DNA of 64,000 bases from Haploplasma modicum ATCC 29102 (GTDB lineage: Bacteria > Bacillota_I > Bacilli_A > Acholeplasmatales > Acholeplasmataceae), in assembly GCF_000687835.1 (NCBI RefSeq), contig NZ_JHYB01000002.1, positions 372,001 to 436,000 on the forward strand, given 5' to 3'. The first letter of the stretch is position 1. The number at the start of each line of letters is the position of its first letter. The notes beneath the pieces were generated by a model. It did not search any database. It saw only the letters and a program-made list of their open reading frames with translations, and was not told the origin of the DNA. The position numbers and the translations under genes are program-made. Below are positions 1-8,973 of the stretch, piece after piece.

Positions 1-32
1 GCTTAGTGCATATAACGAATAGTTTTATTATG

Positions 33-62
33 AAAAAGATAACTTTTTGAGTTATCTTTTTT
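33..62 (-). terminator. Intrinsic terminator of the ABC exporter operon, possibly bidirectional
   Basis: AAAAAGATAAC pairs with GTTATCTTTTT around a short loop, and the stop codon of the minus-strand permease lies at its edge. T-runs occur on both sides, so it could also end a plus-strand gene lying to the left of the window. Confidence 0.75.
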
Positions 63-930
63 ATTTAACCATCTTCTTATTTAAATTAAAATATGATAAT
101 ACTAATAAAATCATTGATAATATAATACAAAATATAATAATTAAAGTCATACTTACTTCAAAGCCGAGAATTCCGATATTTTCAGTTCCATACGGTTTAT
201 GAAGTGCAGATACAAACTCTGGGGCTAGTTTACTATAAGGATCAGATAAAATTACTTGTTTTAATAAAATCGTCATATGCGTAAATGGTACTAGTGATGA
301 GACTTTTGAAACACCACTACCTAAAATAAATAAAGGCATATATATTCCACTAATAAAACCAACAACTGTACCTAATATACCTGCAATTGTACCAAAAGCA
401 TTTTGGCTTTTTACTAGAGTTACAATAAAAATCATAATAGAACTTGATATAAAAGTAAATAAAATAAGTAGTAAGCTTGTATTTAAAATAGTTTTAAAAC
501 TATAAAGATATTTTGTTGTTATAAAGACATAAAGAATCGTTAAAAACCACATTATAAGCGTTAAAACGGCTGTTACTATAATGCTGGATATAAAATAAGC
601 TAAAATAACTTTATATCTCTTAACTGGACTAACCATGAAGCCATCTAACTTTCTTGTTTCAATATCATTTACGATAACACCATTAACTCCCAGTGAAAGC
701 GATAAAGTATTTATAACTAAGACCCCACCCATGATAATACTAATACCTAAATAGTTTTTTAAATTACTAGATAATCTGTCAAATTCACTTCCTGAAACAT
801 ATTGTTTACCAATGAATAAAAAATATAGTGCAAGTAAAATTATAACTGATAAAAATGAAAAGAAAACAGAGACTTTATCTCGCAAAAATACTTTAATATT
901 TCTTTTAGTTAAATTGATTAATTCATTCAT
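61..930 (-). CDS. ABC-2 type transporter permease
   Basis: Membrane subunit (289 aa) of an ABC exporter. It has an N-terminal hydrophobic segment (about residues 20-42), an extracytoplasmic loop, then five more hydrophobic stretches, which is the six-helix layout of ABC-2/DrrB-type permeases. A GTG lies three codons further upstream, but the ATG at 930 is preceded by AGGTGAG at good spacing and starts MNELINL, so I use it. It overlaps the end of the ATPase gene by 8 bases, so the two are translationally coupled. The substrate (drug, lipid or polysaccharide) cannot be told from sequence. Confidence 0.85.
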   Translation of the reverse strand: MNELINLTKRNIKVFLRDKVSVFFSFLSVIILLALYFLFIGKQYVSGSEFDRLSSNLKNYLGISIIMGGVLVINTLSLSLGVNGVIVNDIETRKLDGFMVSPVKRYKVILAYFISSIIVTAVLTLIMWFLTILYVFITTKYLYSFKTILNTSLLLILFTFISSSIMIFIVTLVKSQNAFGTIAGILGTVVGFISGIYMPLFILGSGVSKVSSLVPFTHMTILLKQVILSDPYSKLAPEFVSALHKPYGTENIGILGFEVSMTLIIIFCIILSMILLVLSYFNLNKKMVK

Positions 931-1825
931 TTTTCTCACCTATCACATTAATAAAGACATCATCCATACTACCTTTAATAACTTCAAATTGTTTGATGTT
1001 ATTTTTTATATTATCTAATAAATTAATGGTATTACCAACATCTCTTACTTTAATAATGTATTCATCTGAAATCTTTTTATAACTTATCTTATTTTCATTA
1101 AAATATTTAACTAATAATTCTTTATCCTTAGGTACTACTTTAAGTCTATCATATGAATATGTACTTTTTAAAGCTGATGGTGAGCCACTAGCAACAATCT
1201 TACCCTTATCAATAATTACAACATAATCACTGTTAGATGCTTCTTCCATATAATGAGTTGTTAAAAAAATAGTTATCCCCTTGTTTACTCTTAAATCTTC
1301 TATTACTTTCCAAACTAGTAATCTAGTTTCAGGATCTAGTCCTGTTGTTGGTTCATCTAGTAATAAAATTAAAGGATTTGAAAATAGTGCTCTTGCAATC
1401 TCTGTTCTTCTTTTTTGGCCACCGGATAGTGATTTAAACCTTCTATTTTCAAACTCACTTAACTTTAAATAATCTTTAAGTTCATTATATCTATTAATAG
1501 TTTCAGTTTTCGTTAATCCATATAAACTACCACGATATAGTAAGTTTTCTTTAACTGTTAACAAATCATCTAAAATATTATTTTGAAAAACAACGCCTAT
1601 TTTATTTCTAAATAGATTATCATCTTCTAAATTATCTAATATGACTTTCCCTGAGTCTTTTTTTAGTAGGGTTGCTATTATATTAATAGTTGTTGACTTA
1701 CCCGCACCATTTGGACCAAGAAAAGAAAATAATGATCCCCTTCTCACCGAAAATGAAATATCATCAACTGCCCTTACTTCACCATAGCTCTTTACTAAGT
1801 TTTCTATTACTAGTATATTATCCAT
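923..1825 (-). CDS. ABC transporter ATP-binding protein, DrrA/CcmA type
   Basis: Cytoplasmic ATPase (300 aa) partnering the ABC-2 permease downstream. Walker A is GPNGAGKST (about residue 40), the signature is LSGGQKRR, Walker B is LLLLDEPTTGLDP and the H-loop is TTHY. After the nucleotide domain a C-terminal extension of about 80 residues is typical of DrrA-like exporters. The ATG at 1825 follows GTGAGGGATAAG. A GTG four codons upstream is less likely because it overlaps that Shine-Dalgarno. The gene ends in TGA inside the permease start region, direct evidence that TGA is a stop here. Confidence 0.9.
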   Translation of the reverse strand: MDNILVIENLVKSYGEVRAVDDISFSVRRGSLFSFLGPNGAGKSTTINIIATLLKKDSGKVILDNLEDDNLFRNKIGVVFQNNILDDLLTVKENLLYRGSLYGLTKTETINRYNELKDYLKLSEFENRRFKSLSGGQKRRTEIARALFSNPLILLLDEPTTGLDPETRLLVWKVIEDLRVNKGITIFLTTHYMEEASNSDYVVIIDKGKIVASGSPSALKSTYSYDRLKVVPKDKELLVKYFNENKISYKKISDEYIIKVRDVGNTINLLDNIKNNIKQFEVIKGSMDDVFINVIGEKNE

Positions 1826-1851
1826 CTTATCCCTCACTTTTTAATAATTTC

Positions 1852-1860
1852 ATTATATCA
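1852..1860 (-). promoter_or_regulatory. Extended -10 promoter of the ABC exporter operon
   Basis: TGATATAAT on the minus strand lies 27 bases upstream of the ATPase start codon and just after the gmk terminator. No convincing -35 is present, as expected for an extended -10 promoter. Confidence 0.5.
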
Positions 1861-1885
1861 AAAAAAAGAAATTTTTATTTCTTTT
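1858..1885 (-). terminator. Terminator after the guanylate-kinase-like gene
   Basis: On the minus strand AAAAGAAAT and ATTTCTTTT form a short hairpin followed by a run of T. The stop codon lies inside the stem. Confidence 0.5.
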
Positions 1886-2417
1886 CTAAAAATTTCTGGT
1901 ATTTTTTATATATTTTTTTAGCAAGGCTATCAAGACTACAAAAATGATTATTGCTTATAACTAAATCAATTCTATTAATATTTTCTGTTTTGAAAACTAA
2001 TTTATCGCTTTCTATTCGCATATTAACATCAATTACATCATCGCCTCTTTTTAACATTCTAGATTTTCTAACACTTTCTAGGCTTTTAACATAAACTATA
2101 TATGTTTTTTCGCTATAAGCTTTAATTAAAGAATTAGCTCCATTTGGTTCAACAATTACGATTGAATTTGTTTTTACATCATCTTTGTTTATTCCATAAT
2201 AGTTATTATTATAGATTGCATGTTCAACAAACTTACCTTCTTTAATAAGATTTAAAAAGCTCTTTTTATCTATAAAATGATAGTCAATATGATTAACTTC
2301 ATTTGGTCTTTTTACCCTAGTTGTTGTTGTTATACACTTATCTATCTTAAATTTATTGGTTAAAATTTTCGCAATTTCCGTCTTACCACTAGCACTAGCA
2401 CCAATAACTACTATCAT
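1875..2417 (-). CDS. Guanylate kinase-like protein, short and divergent
   Basis: P-loop kinase (180 aa; bacterial Gmk is usually about 200). It shows a P-loop GASASGKT (residues 6-13), the GMP-binding stretch TTTTRVKRPNEVNHIDYHF, a YYGI motif and RMLKRGDD. These match the order of motifs in guanylate kinases (GMP + ATP to GDP + ADP). Two points are unusual: the P-loop lacks the usual PSGVGK form, and the segment normally reading about LEIDVQG is IVEPNGA, losing the aspartate of that position. It may be the genuine guanylate kinase or a diverged paralogue. It lies 46 bases after dnaB with its own GTGAGG ribosome site, probably in the same transcript. Confidence 0.7.
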   Translation of the reverse strand: MIVVIGASASGKTEIAKILTNKFKIDKCITTTTRVKRPNEVNHIDYHFIDKKSFLNLIKEGKFVEHAIYNNNYYGINKDDVKTNSIVIVEPNGANSLIKAYSEKTYIVYVKSLESVRKSRMLKRGDDVIDVNMRIESDKLVFKTENINRIDLVISNNHFCSLDSLAKKIYKKYQKFLEKK

Positions 2418-2463
2418 ATTTTACCTCACTTTTTATCCTTTTATTTAAAGAAGAGAGTAAAAA

Positions 2464-3804
2464 TTACTCTCCACTTGGTTCAAAATGTTCTTTAACAATA
2501 AATCTTGAAAATGATGGTTCAAATTTATAATGAAGTGTTATTCCTGATTGACCTTGACGGTTTTTGGCAACACTTAATTCCACATCTCCAGTTTTTTTAC
2601 TCTCATCATGAACATAATAATCTTCACGATATAAGAATAGTACAATATCGGCATCCTGCTCAATACTTCCTGATTCCCTTAAATCAGCTAGTACTGGTTT
2701 TTTATCATCACGTGTTTCAACTGAACGTGATAGCTGAGATAAGGCAATAACTGGAACTTTAAGTTCTCTTGCCATTTGTTTTAATCCTCTTGATATTTCA
2801 GCAACTTGTTCTTGACGATTACTTTGACCTCTCGCTGGTTTAATTAATTGTAGATAGTCAATAATTACAATTTCTAAATTATCTTCTTGTTTTAATTTTC
2901 GACACTTTGCTCTAACATCACTAATTGTTACAGCAGCTGAGTCATCAAAGAAAATATTTAAATTCTTAAGAATTTGTTCACTTGATGTTAAACTTGCCCA
3001 GTCATTACTATCTAAGAAACCAGATTTTAATTTATTCCCTGGAACATCAGCTTGATTAGCAATCATTCTACTTGCAAGTTGATCATTACTCATTTCTAAA
3101 CTGAATATTGCAACCCCAGCTTTTCCACTTTTATTTTTCTTAGCAACATTTAAAGCAATATTTAAGGCAAAGGCACTTTTACCCATTGAAGGTCTCGCAG
3201 CAAGAATTATTAATTCTTCTGGTTGAAGCCCATTAGTTATTTTATCTAGATTAGAAAATCCGGTTTTAAGTCCTGAAACTTCACCTTTATTCTTACTTCT
3301 TGTTTCCAATATTTCTCTAACTTCAGTAACAATTTGCCCTAGTTTAGAAAACTCACTAGTTTTTCTTTTTTGGCTAATTTTAAAAACTGCTGCTTCTGAT
3401 TCATCAATATAGTCTTTAGCACTAATATCATCTTGATAACCTTTTTTTGTTATCTCACTTGAAACTTCAATCATTTCACGTTTTAGTGATGCATCTAACA
3501 CTAAGTTAATATGACTATCTAAATTACTTGTTGTATATAAATGTTCACTAACTTCCATAATATATTCAATCCCACCAGCCTTACCGGTAGTTTTCGCTTG
3601 TTCGAGTCTAGAAAAAACACTAGCATAATCGATTGATTGATTATCATTATATAAATCAAGCATTGCAGTATAAATAAAACGATGTCTTGAATCAAAGAAG
3701 TCTGTTACAAGTAACTTATCATTTACTTCATTCATTATTTTATTATCTAAGAAAACTGAAGCTAAAACAGCTTGTTCAGCTTTTAAGTAATTTGGTAAAC
3801 TCAT
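2464..3804 (-). CDS. dnaB: Replicative DNA helicase
   Basis: Hexameric fork helicase (446 aa, normal length; called DnaC in Bacillus). The N-terminal DnaB domain (to about residue 105) is followed by a RecA-type domain with Walker A ARPSMGKSA (about residue 205), Walker B IVIIDYLQL and the late motif SGSIEQDADIV. The start codon lies one base after the stop of the gdpP-rplI gene, with a purine-rich CAGGGATAAG in front. The order rpsF-ssb-rpsR-gdpP-rplI-dnaB/C is the conserved Bacillus arrangement, which confirms the identity. Confidence 0.97.
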   Translation of the reverse strand: MSLPNYLKAEQAVLASVFLDNKIMNEVNDKLLVTDFFDSRHRFIYTAMLDLYNDNQSIDYASVFSRLEQAKTTGKAGGIEYIMEVSEHLYTTSNLDSHINLVLDASLKREMIEVSSEITKKGYQDDISAKDYIDESEAAVFKISQKRKTSEFSKLGQIVTEVREILETRSKNKGEVSGLKTGFSNLDKITNGLQPEELIILAARPSMGKSAFALNIALNVAKKNKSGKAGVAIFSLEMSNDQLASRMIANQADVPGNKLKSGFLDSNDWASLTSSEQILKNLNIFFDDSAAVTISDVRAKCRKLKQEDNLEIVIIDYLQLIKPARGQSNRQEQVAEISRGLKQMARELKVPVIALSQLSRSVETRDDKKPVLADLRESGSIEQDADIVLFLYREDYYVHDESKKTGDVELSVAKNRQGQSGITLHYKFEPSFSRFIVKEHFEPSGE

Positions 3805-3805
3805 C

Positions 3806-6250
3806 TTATCCCTGCTTTTCTATTACATTTATTTCGATTTTTGCTTTTACATCCTTATGTAGTGAAATAATTGCTTCATATGTCCCTATACTGTTAATTT
3901 CACTTTCTAGTTCAATTTTTTTACGATCTAAAACAATTCCATTTTGTTTATCAAATTCTTCAGCAATATGTTTAGTTGTAACACTACCAAACATTTTACC
4001 TGAATTACCTAAATCAATTTCAATTGTAACACTCTTACTTTCAATTTCACCTTTTAGTTTCTTCATTAATTCTAAATGGTTTGCTTCTTTTTTTAAGATT
4101 TCTGCTTTTCTGTCATTTAAAGCTTTAACATTTTCAGCACTTGCAACAATTGCTTTTCCTTCTTTAACTAAGAAGTTTGCATAACCTAGTGCTACTTTTA
4201 TAATATCGTCTTTATTTCCTCTACCTTTAACATCTTCTAATAAAATTACTTCCATTTCTTCACCCTCTGTTCCATATTCCATAAATAAGTATTCTTTTAT
4301 ATTATTTATTACTTCATCAACTGTTTTATTTTTAATTTGGGCTGCTGCACTATTTAAGTGACCGCCACCACCAATATGTTCCATTACAAGTTGCACGTTT
4401 ACATCATTTAAACTTCTTGCACTAACTGCTATTACATCTTCAACTGGGGCAACCGTAAATGCTGCATCAATCCCATCAATCAGTAGTGCTTCATCTGACG
4501 CTTGTGCTAATAATATTCTATCAATTTGTTCATCACTTGAACTAAGTAACATAAATCTATCTAAATATAAATTGCCATTAGACAATAGTTTATTAATACT
4601 TAGTGTTCTGTTTAAATCTTTTCTAAGCCAAGATTTAACTAAATTTGGATCTGCTCCTAATTCCCTAAGCTTAAATGCTACTTCAAAGGTTCGTGTATTT
4701 GTTCTAACAGTAAAACTATTTGTATCTAAAACTAGACCACCATACATTATGTTTGCCTCAAGTTGAGTAATTTCATTTTTCTTATCGTTATAAAAATCAA
4801 TCATTTCCATTAATATTTCGATAGTTGAAGATGACGATGGTTCAACAATTGAAAATACTGTATCAAATCCTTCATCACCAACTCGGTGATGATCAATTAC
4901 AATTGTTTTTTTAGATTTTGCTAAAAGTCCTTTATTCATAATTATTTTAGGTGTCTGAGTATCTACTACAATAAGTAATGATTCATCATTCATTAAATTT
5001 ATTGCAGCTTCACTACTTACAACATTTTCATAAAGTTGATTATCACTACTATAAAGATTAAGTATCTTTGTAGATGTGTCATCCATCTTGTCTAAATCAA
5101 TTACTTTATATACTTGTTTATTATCTAGTTTTGCCATACGATAAACTGCAATTGTTGAACCTAGTGAATCTAGATCTCCTAAATTATGACCAACTACAAA
5201 GACGTTTGGTGCTTTTTTAATATACTCTCTTAAAGTTTCTGTATTTATTCTGGCATTAACACGACTAGATTTTGCAACACTATCACTTTTTGCCCCAAAG
5301 AATTCAATTTTTTTATTTTCGATATTAACAACTGCTTGATCTCCACCACGTTTTTCAGCAAGTTCAATTGCACTTTGAGCACGGTTACCCACTTCTTTTA
5401 ATGAGCCATCCCATGAAGCAACCCCAATTGATAATGTTACTCTAATATTATGGTTTTTAGAAATCATTCTAACTTTATCTAAAATATCAAATTTGTTAAT
5501 AATCATACTTTCAATATTTTTTCTATCTGTTATAAACATTAGGCTATCTTCAGAAAGTGGTTTTAAATAACAATCAAATTTATCTAACCAATCGTTAATT
5601 GAAGAAAGGTATGACCCTTTTAAACTTGATTGTTCAGAAATCTCTAAACTAGATAGTGACTCTTCTAAGTTATCTAAATAAATAATTCCAATTGCTTGAA
5701 TACTTTCATTATATTTTAATTTTATTTGTTCTCGCTCTGTCACATTAAACAAATAAGCATAACGATACTCTGGTTCATTAATAACATCATAACTCTCTTC
5801 ACCAATAGTTATAATACCTGTTTTTTGGTTATCTGATATGATATCATAAAATTCTTTTGAAATATTAAAAATGTTTTCATCAATGATTCTATTTTGTAAA
5901 AATATTTTACTTGAATGTTTATTACTCCACTTAATATCAAAGTTATCATCATAAATAACAATCCCAATTGGCAAAATATTTACAACCTCATCACCAATTT
6001 CACTAATATTCATCGATAAATTTGCCCAAACATCAAGCCTATCTCTTAATTTTTGATTTTCTTTACTTCGAGAATTAGTTAAATAAGCAAATACTGTAAC
6101 AACAAACAACAAGCCTGTTAGATTGATAACTAAATAACTTATAAGAGATTTAGTATTACTCTTTAAAAATGTTAGAATTGGACTATAAAAGATAAAAATT
6201 CCAACACCAAACAAGAGAAATGTAATTATTAGTGGTAAATATTTCTTCAT
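3806..6250 (-). CDS. gdpP-rplI: Cyclic-di-AMP phosphodiesterase GdpP fused to ribosomal protein L9
   Basis: One 814-residue reading frame joins two normally separate neighbours. Residues 1-665 are a complete GdpP: two membrane helices (about 5-25 and 38-57), a PAS-like region, a degenerate GGDEF domain (RGGDQ at 301-305), a DHH domain with [10 protein letters not shown] (355-364), DTQTP (430) and DHHR (453-456), and a DHHA1 domain with GGGGH. GdpP hydrolyses c-di-AMP at the membrane. Residues 666-814 are a full-length 149-residue bL9 beginning [18 protein letters not shown]. The junction EYGTEGEEM has no stop. The ATG of the L9 part (position 4255) keeps its own Shine-Dalgarno GAGGGTG seven bases upstream. 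I infer that free L9 is made by internal initiation and that a fusion protein may also exist. A single-base sequencing error is unlikely to be the cause, because both parts are intact and in frame. Confidence 0.93.
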   Translation of the reverse strand: MKKYLPLIITFLLFGVGIFIFYSPILTFLKSNTKSLISYLVINLTGLLFVVTVFAYLTNSRSKENQKLRDRLDVWANLSMNISEIGDEVVNILPIGIVIYDDNFDIKWSNKHSSKIFLQNRIIDENIFNISKEFYDIISDNQKTGIITIGEESYDVINEPEYRYAYLFNVTEREQIKLKYNESIQAIGIIYLDNLEESLSSLEISEQSSLKGSYLSSINDWLDKFDCYLKPLSEDSLMFITDRKNIESMIINKFDILDKVRMISKNHNIRVTLSIGVASWDGSLKEVGNRAQSAIELAEKRGGDQAVVNIENKKIEFFGAKSDSVAKSSRVNARINTETLREYIKKAPNVFVVGHNLGDLDSLGSTIAVYRMAKLDNKQVYKVIDLDKMDDTSTKILNLYSSDNQLYENVVSSEAAINLMNDESLLIVVDTQTPKIIMNKGLLAKSKKTIVIDHHRVGDEGFDTVFSIVEPSSSSTIEILMEMIDFYNDKKNEITQLEANIMYGGLVLDTNSFTVRTNTRTFEVAFKLRELGADPNLVKSWLRKDLNRTLSINKLLSNGNLYLDRFMLLSSSDEQIDRILLAQASDEALLIDGIDAAFTVAPVEDVIAVSARSLNDVNVQLVMEHIGGGGHLNSAAAQIKNKTVDEVINNIKEYLFMEYGTEGEEMEVILLEDVKGRGNKDDIIKVALGYANFLVKEGKAIVASAENVKALNDRKAEILKKEANHLELMKKLKGEIESKSVTIEIDLGNSGKMFGSVTTKHIAEEFDKQNGIVLDRKKIELESEINSIGTYEAIISLHKDVKAKIEINVIEKQG
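4253..4267 (-). promoter_or_regulatory. Internal ribosome binding site and start codon for L9 inside gdpP-rplI
   Basis: On the minus strand GAGGGTG (4267-4261) is followed after five bases by ATG at 4255-4253, in frame with the long gene. Translation from here gives 149 residues, the normal length of bL9. This is the sort of site expected if L9 had simply lost the stop codon of the gene in front of it. Confidence 0.6.
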
Positions 6251-6316
6251 ATTATCAAACCTTTCAGTAAATCTTTCTTATATTTTATCATATTTTTATC
6301 TTTAATAGTAGATATT

Positions 6317-6346
6317 AAAAAAGAAAACACCTTTATAAAAGGTGTT
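6317..6346 (-). terminator. Terminator of the rpsF-ssb-rpsR operon
   Basis: AACACCTTTTA pairs with AAAGGTGTT and is followed by a T-rich tail on the minus strand, eight bases past the rpsR stop. It separates the ribosomal protein operon from gdpP-rplI. Confidence 0.85.
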
Positions 6347-6354
6347 ATAATTTA

Positions 6355-6591
6355 TTATTCATTAACAAATGGTAATAAAGCCATATGTCTAGCACGTTTG
6401 ATTGCTACTGCTAGTTGTCTTTGCCATTTTGCACTTGTTCCTGTAACTCTTCTTGGTAAAATTTTGCCTCTTTCATTAATAAATCTTCTTAATAATTCAG
6501 CATCTTTAAAATCGATATGAGTTACTTTGTTTTGTGTAAAATAACATACTTTACGGCGTCTTTTAAAACCGCCTTGACGTTTTTGTTGCAT
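6355..6591 (-). CDS. rpsR: 30S ribosomal protein S18
   Basis: bS18 (78 aa, normal length), which binds S6 on the 30S platform. The family signature is clear: [24 protein letters not shown] followed closely by basic residues and ARHMALLPF near the end (only parts quoted). It is the last gene of rpsF-ssb-rpsR, 15 bases after ssb, with AGGAGG in front of the ATG. Confidence 0.98.
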   Translation of the reverse strand: MQQKRQGGFKRRRKVCYFTQNKVTHIDFKDAELLRRFINERGKILPRRVTGTSAKWQRQLAVAIKRARHMALLPFVNE

Positions 6592-6606
6592 ATTTTTTTC
6601 CTCCTA

Positions 6607-7002
6607 TTAGAATGGTAAATCGTTATCTGTGATTATTGAACCACTTAAATTACTGAACTCATCATTATTATCATTACTCTTTTGTGTTTTTGATTCTAAA
6701 AATTGAATAGAATCTGCAACTACATCAGTAGTATAACGAGTTCCTTGGTCTGTTTCGTATGAACCAGTTTGAATTCTCCCTTGAAGACCAATTTGTGAAC
6801 CTTGTTTCATAAATCTAGCTAAGTTTTCAGCTTGATTTCTCCACGCAATACAATTAATAAAATCTGCTTGTCTTTCTCCACTTTGATCAGCAAATGATCT
6901 ATTTACTGCCAAAGTAAATCTAACATAAGAAATATTAGATTGTGTTTTCATAAGTTCTGGATCTTTAGTTAGTCTTCCTACTAACACTACGTTATTTATC
7001 AT
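6607..7002 (-). CDS. ssb: Single-stranded DNA-binding protein
   Basis: SSB (131 aa). The OB fold occupies about residues 1-105, starting [17 protein letters not shown] with the typical [17 protein letters not shown] segment. A short low-complexity linker leads to the acidic tip TDNDLPF, which recruits replication and repair proteins. It sits between rpsF (2 bases away) and rpsR, as in Bacillus. Confidence 0.97.
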   Translation of the reverse strand: MINNVVLVGRLTKDPELMKTQSNISYVRFTLAVNRSFADQSGERQADFINCIAWRNQAENLARFMKQGSQIGLQGRIQTGSYETDQGTRYTTDVVADSIQFLESKTQKSNDNNDEFSNLSGSIITDNDLPF

Positions 7003-7004
7003 AG

Positions 7005-7295
7005 TTATTCTCCTGCTTTAACTACAATAAAACGCATTACTTGTTCATTGATTCTTACAACACGGTTAAATTCGTCGATTGCTTCATTTGTAGCTTCAAC
7101 TGATAACCATACGTAGTAACCTTTTTTGTTATGATCAATTTCATAAGCAAGGTCTTTTAAACCAATTTGTTTTAATTCAACTACATTACTATCATGTGAT
7201 GTAAATACGTTGTTGAATCTATCAATAATTTGTTTAATAACTTCACCTTCAACATTTGGGCGAATAATATACATTACTTCATATTGTTTTTTCAT
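7005..7295 (-). CDS. rpsF: 30S ribosomal protein S6
   Basis: bS6 (96 aa, normal length), partner of S18. It starts [18 protein letters not shown] and contains [20 protein letters not shown] (split quotation), the standard S6 core. AAAGGAGGAAG precedes the ATG. First gene of the operon, with a clear promoter and a short structured leader upstream. Confidence 0.97.
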   Translation of the reverse strand: MKKQYEVMYIIRPNVEGEVIKQIIDRFNNVFTSHDSNVVELKQIGLKDLAYEIDHNKKGYYVWLSVEATNEAIDEFNRVVRINEQVMRFIVVKAGE

Positions 7296-7354
7296 TTTTT
7301 CTTCCTCCTTTTGGTCTATTGGTCTTTTCAGACAAGGACATAAGTTATATGCCG
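7296..7354 (-). promoter_or_regulatory. Possible S6:S18 autoregulatory leader of rpsF
   Basis: The transcript leader, from about 7354, can form two small hairpins: GGCATA with TATGTCC (one bulge), and GTCT-GAAA-AGAC at 7322-7333. Bacterial rpsF leaders often bind the S6:S18 complex, but I could not match the conserved core of that motif with confidence. Confidence 0.3.
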
Positions 7355-7360
7355 TTATTT

Positions 7361-7389
7361 ATTATATCACAACAATATTAAATATACAA
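7361..7389 (-). promoter_or_regulatory. Promoter of rpsF-ssb-rpsR
   Basis: TTGTAT (7384-7389), a 17-base spacer and TATAAT (7361-7366) preceded by TGA, an extended -10. Confidence 0.7.
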
Positions 7390-7432
7390 ATTTTATTGCT
7401 AAATTAGATATATAAATTTTAAATCAAGTTTA

Positions 7433-7456
7433 TGTTATAATATTAAAAGTGAGGTG
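7433..7456 (+). promoter_or_regulatory. Extended -10 promoter and ribosome site of cutC
   Basis: TGTTATAAT at 7433-7441 (extended -10; the -35 is poor), then GAGGTG at 7451-7456, eight bases before the cutC ATG. The start site would lie only a few bases before the Shine-Dalgarno, giving a very short leader. Confidence 0.55.
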
Positions 7457-7464
7457 TATTATAT

Positions 7465-8154
7465 ATGAAACTTGAAATTATAGCAACAACACTTAAAGAA
7501 GCAAAGGATATTGAGCTAGCTGGTGCAGATAGAATTGAACTTGTAACAGGAATCAAAGAAGGTGGGCTTACTCCTTCTATTGGTCTAATCAAACAAGTTA
7601 CTGAGACTGTTAAAATTCCAGTTGTCGTGATGCTTAGACCACATTCAAAGTCATTTGTTTATGACTCTTATGATAAAAAAGTTATACTTGATGATTTAGA
7701 AGAAATTAAAAAAACAAAATCATATGGAATTGTTTTTGGTTGTCTTACTAAGGATGGTAATATTGATCATGATTTATTAAAAGAAGTCATTAAAAATAAA
7801 GGTCATCTAAAGATTACTTTTCACCGTGCAATTGATGTAGCAAAAGATACTATTAAAGCTTATAGTGAACTTAGAGATTATAAAATAGATACAATCCTAA
7901 CTTCTGGCGGATTTAGTAATGCCCTAGAGGGTAGAGATATAATTAATCAAATGGTTAAACTAAGATATTCTAATATTTTAGCAGGCTCTGGCTTAAGTCC
8001 CGATAATATTGAAGAATTTATTAGTAATTCTTTAGTAAGTGAAGTGCATATGGGTAGCGGTGTTAAGTTTAGAAAAGATAATTTAGCAGAAATTGATTTA
8101 GATTTAATTAAAAAGGTAAAGGACATATTAAATGAAAAAGGAAATAATATATAG
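7465..8154 (+). CDS. cutC: CutC family protein
   Basis: Cytoplasmic TIM-barrel protein of the CutC family (229 aa). Key segments are AGADRIELVTGIKEGGLTPS, VMLRPHSKSFVYD, TFHRAID and ILTSGG, all hallmarks of the family. CutC was named for copper homeostasis in E. coli, but a biochemical activity is not established, so the copper role should be read with care. It is one of only two plus-strand genes and overlaps the following HAD phosphatase by 23 bases, so they are co-translated. Confidence 0.9.
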   Translation: MKLEIIATTLKEAKDIELAGADRIELVTGIKEGGLTPSIGLIKQVTETVKIPVVVMLRPHSKSFVYDSYDKKVILDDLEEIKKTKSYGIVFGCLTKDGNIDHDLLKEVIKNKGHLKITFHRAIDVAKDTIKAYSELRDYKIDTILTSGGFSNALEGRDIINQMVKLRYSNILAGSGLSPDNIEEFISNSLVSEVHMGSGVKFRKDNLAEIDLDLIKKVKDILNEKGNNI

Positions 8155-8950
8155 TGATTTAGATGGGACATTACTTGCTCATCATGGAAACAAGAGTTTT
8201 TTGACAGATGAAAATATTGAGGCAGTTAATTCCTGGGTAAATAGAAACCATTTATTTGGAATTGCAACAGGAAGAAACATTACAAGTATCGAACCTATCT
8301 TAGAAAACTCAACCTTAAATTATAATCTTCCACTTGTCTTATCAAATGGTACTGTAATTTATGATTTTAAGAAAAAAGAAATTTTATATCAAGAAACTTT
8401 TAATAAAGATTCAATCTTAGAAGCCATAGACTTTGCCAAGAAAAACAAAGATATTGTTATGCTAGGTTTATTTACTCCTTATGTTGAATATCTTTTTGTC
8501 GAAGATTTAAATCAAGAAATGAGAAAAGTTGAATTTAAATCTACTTTAGTTCTTGAAGAAGATATTAAATTTGAAGAAATAACAAAAGTTCTATTTATCG
8601 TAGATCCAGTAAACAATGACTTAGTTGAAAATATGTGCAAAAACTTTAAAACAAGAAAAAATTTTGAAATTATTCCATCAGGTCCTAAGTATGTTGAATT
8701 AGTAAATGTAGGATCTAGTAAAAAAACAGCAATCGATAAAGCTTTAAAAATTTCCGGAATTAATAATTACAATTTATACACTATAGGTGATTATAACAAT
8801 GACTTGCATATGATTAAAGATGCAACAATTGGTTTTGCTCCTGCTAATGCGATTAATGCAGTTAAAGAGGTAGCTAAATATCAAGTTAGTCATCATAATG
8901 AACATGCAGTTAAAGAGATGATTGCAATACTTGACAATTACATAAAATAA
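8132..8950 (+). CDS. HAD superfamily phosphatase, Cof/YidA type
   Basis: Cytoplasmic HAD hydrolase with a C2-type cap (272 aa). Motif I is YSDLDGTLL (residues 7-15) with both aspartates, motif II is ATGRN, motif III lysine lies near SSKKTAIDKAL, and motif IV is GDYNNDLHM. Such enzymes dephosphorylate sugar phosphates or nucleotides; the substrate is not predictable. AAAGGAC precedes the start inside cutC. It is a paralogue of the HAD gene at 16139-16927, sharing DLDGT, TGRN, PYVE-like spacing and the same length. Confidence 0.88.
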   Translation: MKKEIIYSDLDGTLLAHHGNKSFLTDENIEAVNSWVNRNHLFGIATGRNITSIEPILENSTLNYNLPLVLSNGTVIYDFKKKEILYQETFNKDSILEAIDFAKKNKDIVMLGLFTPYVEYLFVEDLNQEMRKVEFKSTLVLEEDIKFEEITKVLFIVDPVNNDLVENMCKNFKTRKNFEIIPSGPKYVELVNVGSSKKTAIDKALKISGINNYNLYTIGDYNNDLHMIKDATIGFAPANAINAVKEVAKYQVSHHNEHAVKEMIAILDNYIK

Positions 8951-8973
8951 AGCAAGATTAAATCTTGCTTTTT
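8949..8973. terminator. Shared terminator between convergent operons
   Basis: AAGCAAGAT / ATCTTGCTT hairpin with a T-run on the plus strand directly after the HAD stop. The complementary side lies at the end of the minus-strand ABC gene, so it can serve both. Confidence 0.8.

Noticed and set aside
1-32. End of a plus-strand gene at the left edge
   Set aside because: Too few bases to show a coding frame; only the hairpin at 33-62 can be supported.
7296-7354. Firm assignment of the rpsF leader to the known S6:S18-binding RNA motif
   Set aside because: The small hairpins are visible, but I could not place the conserved core of the motif, so it is kept only as a low-confidence regulatory feature.
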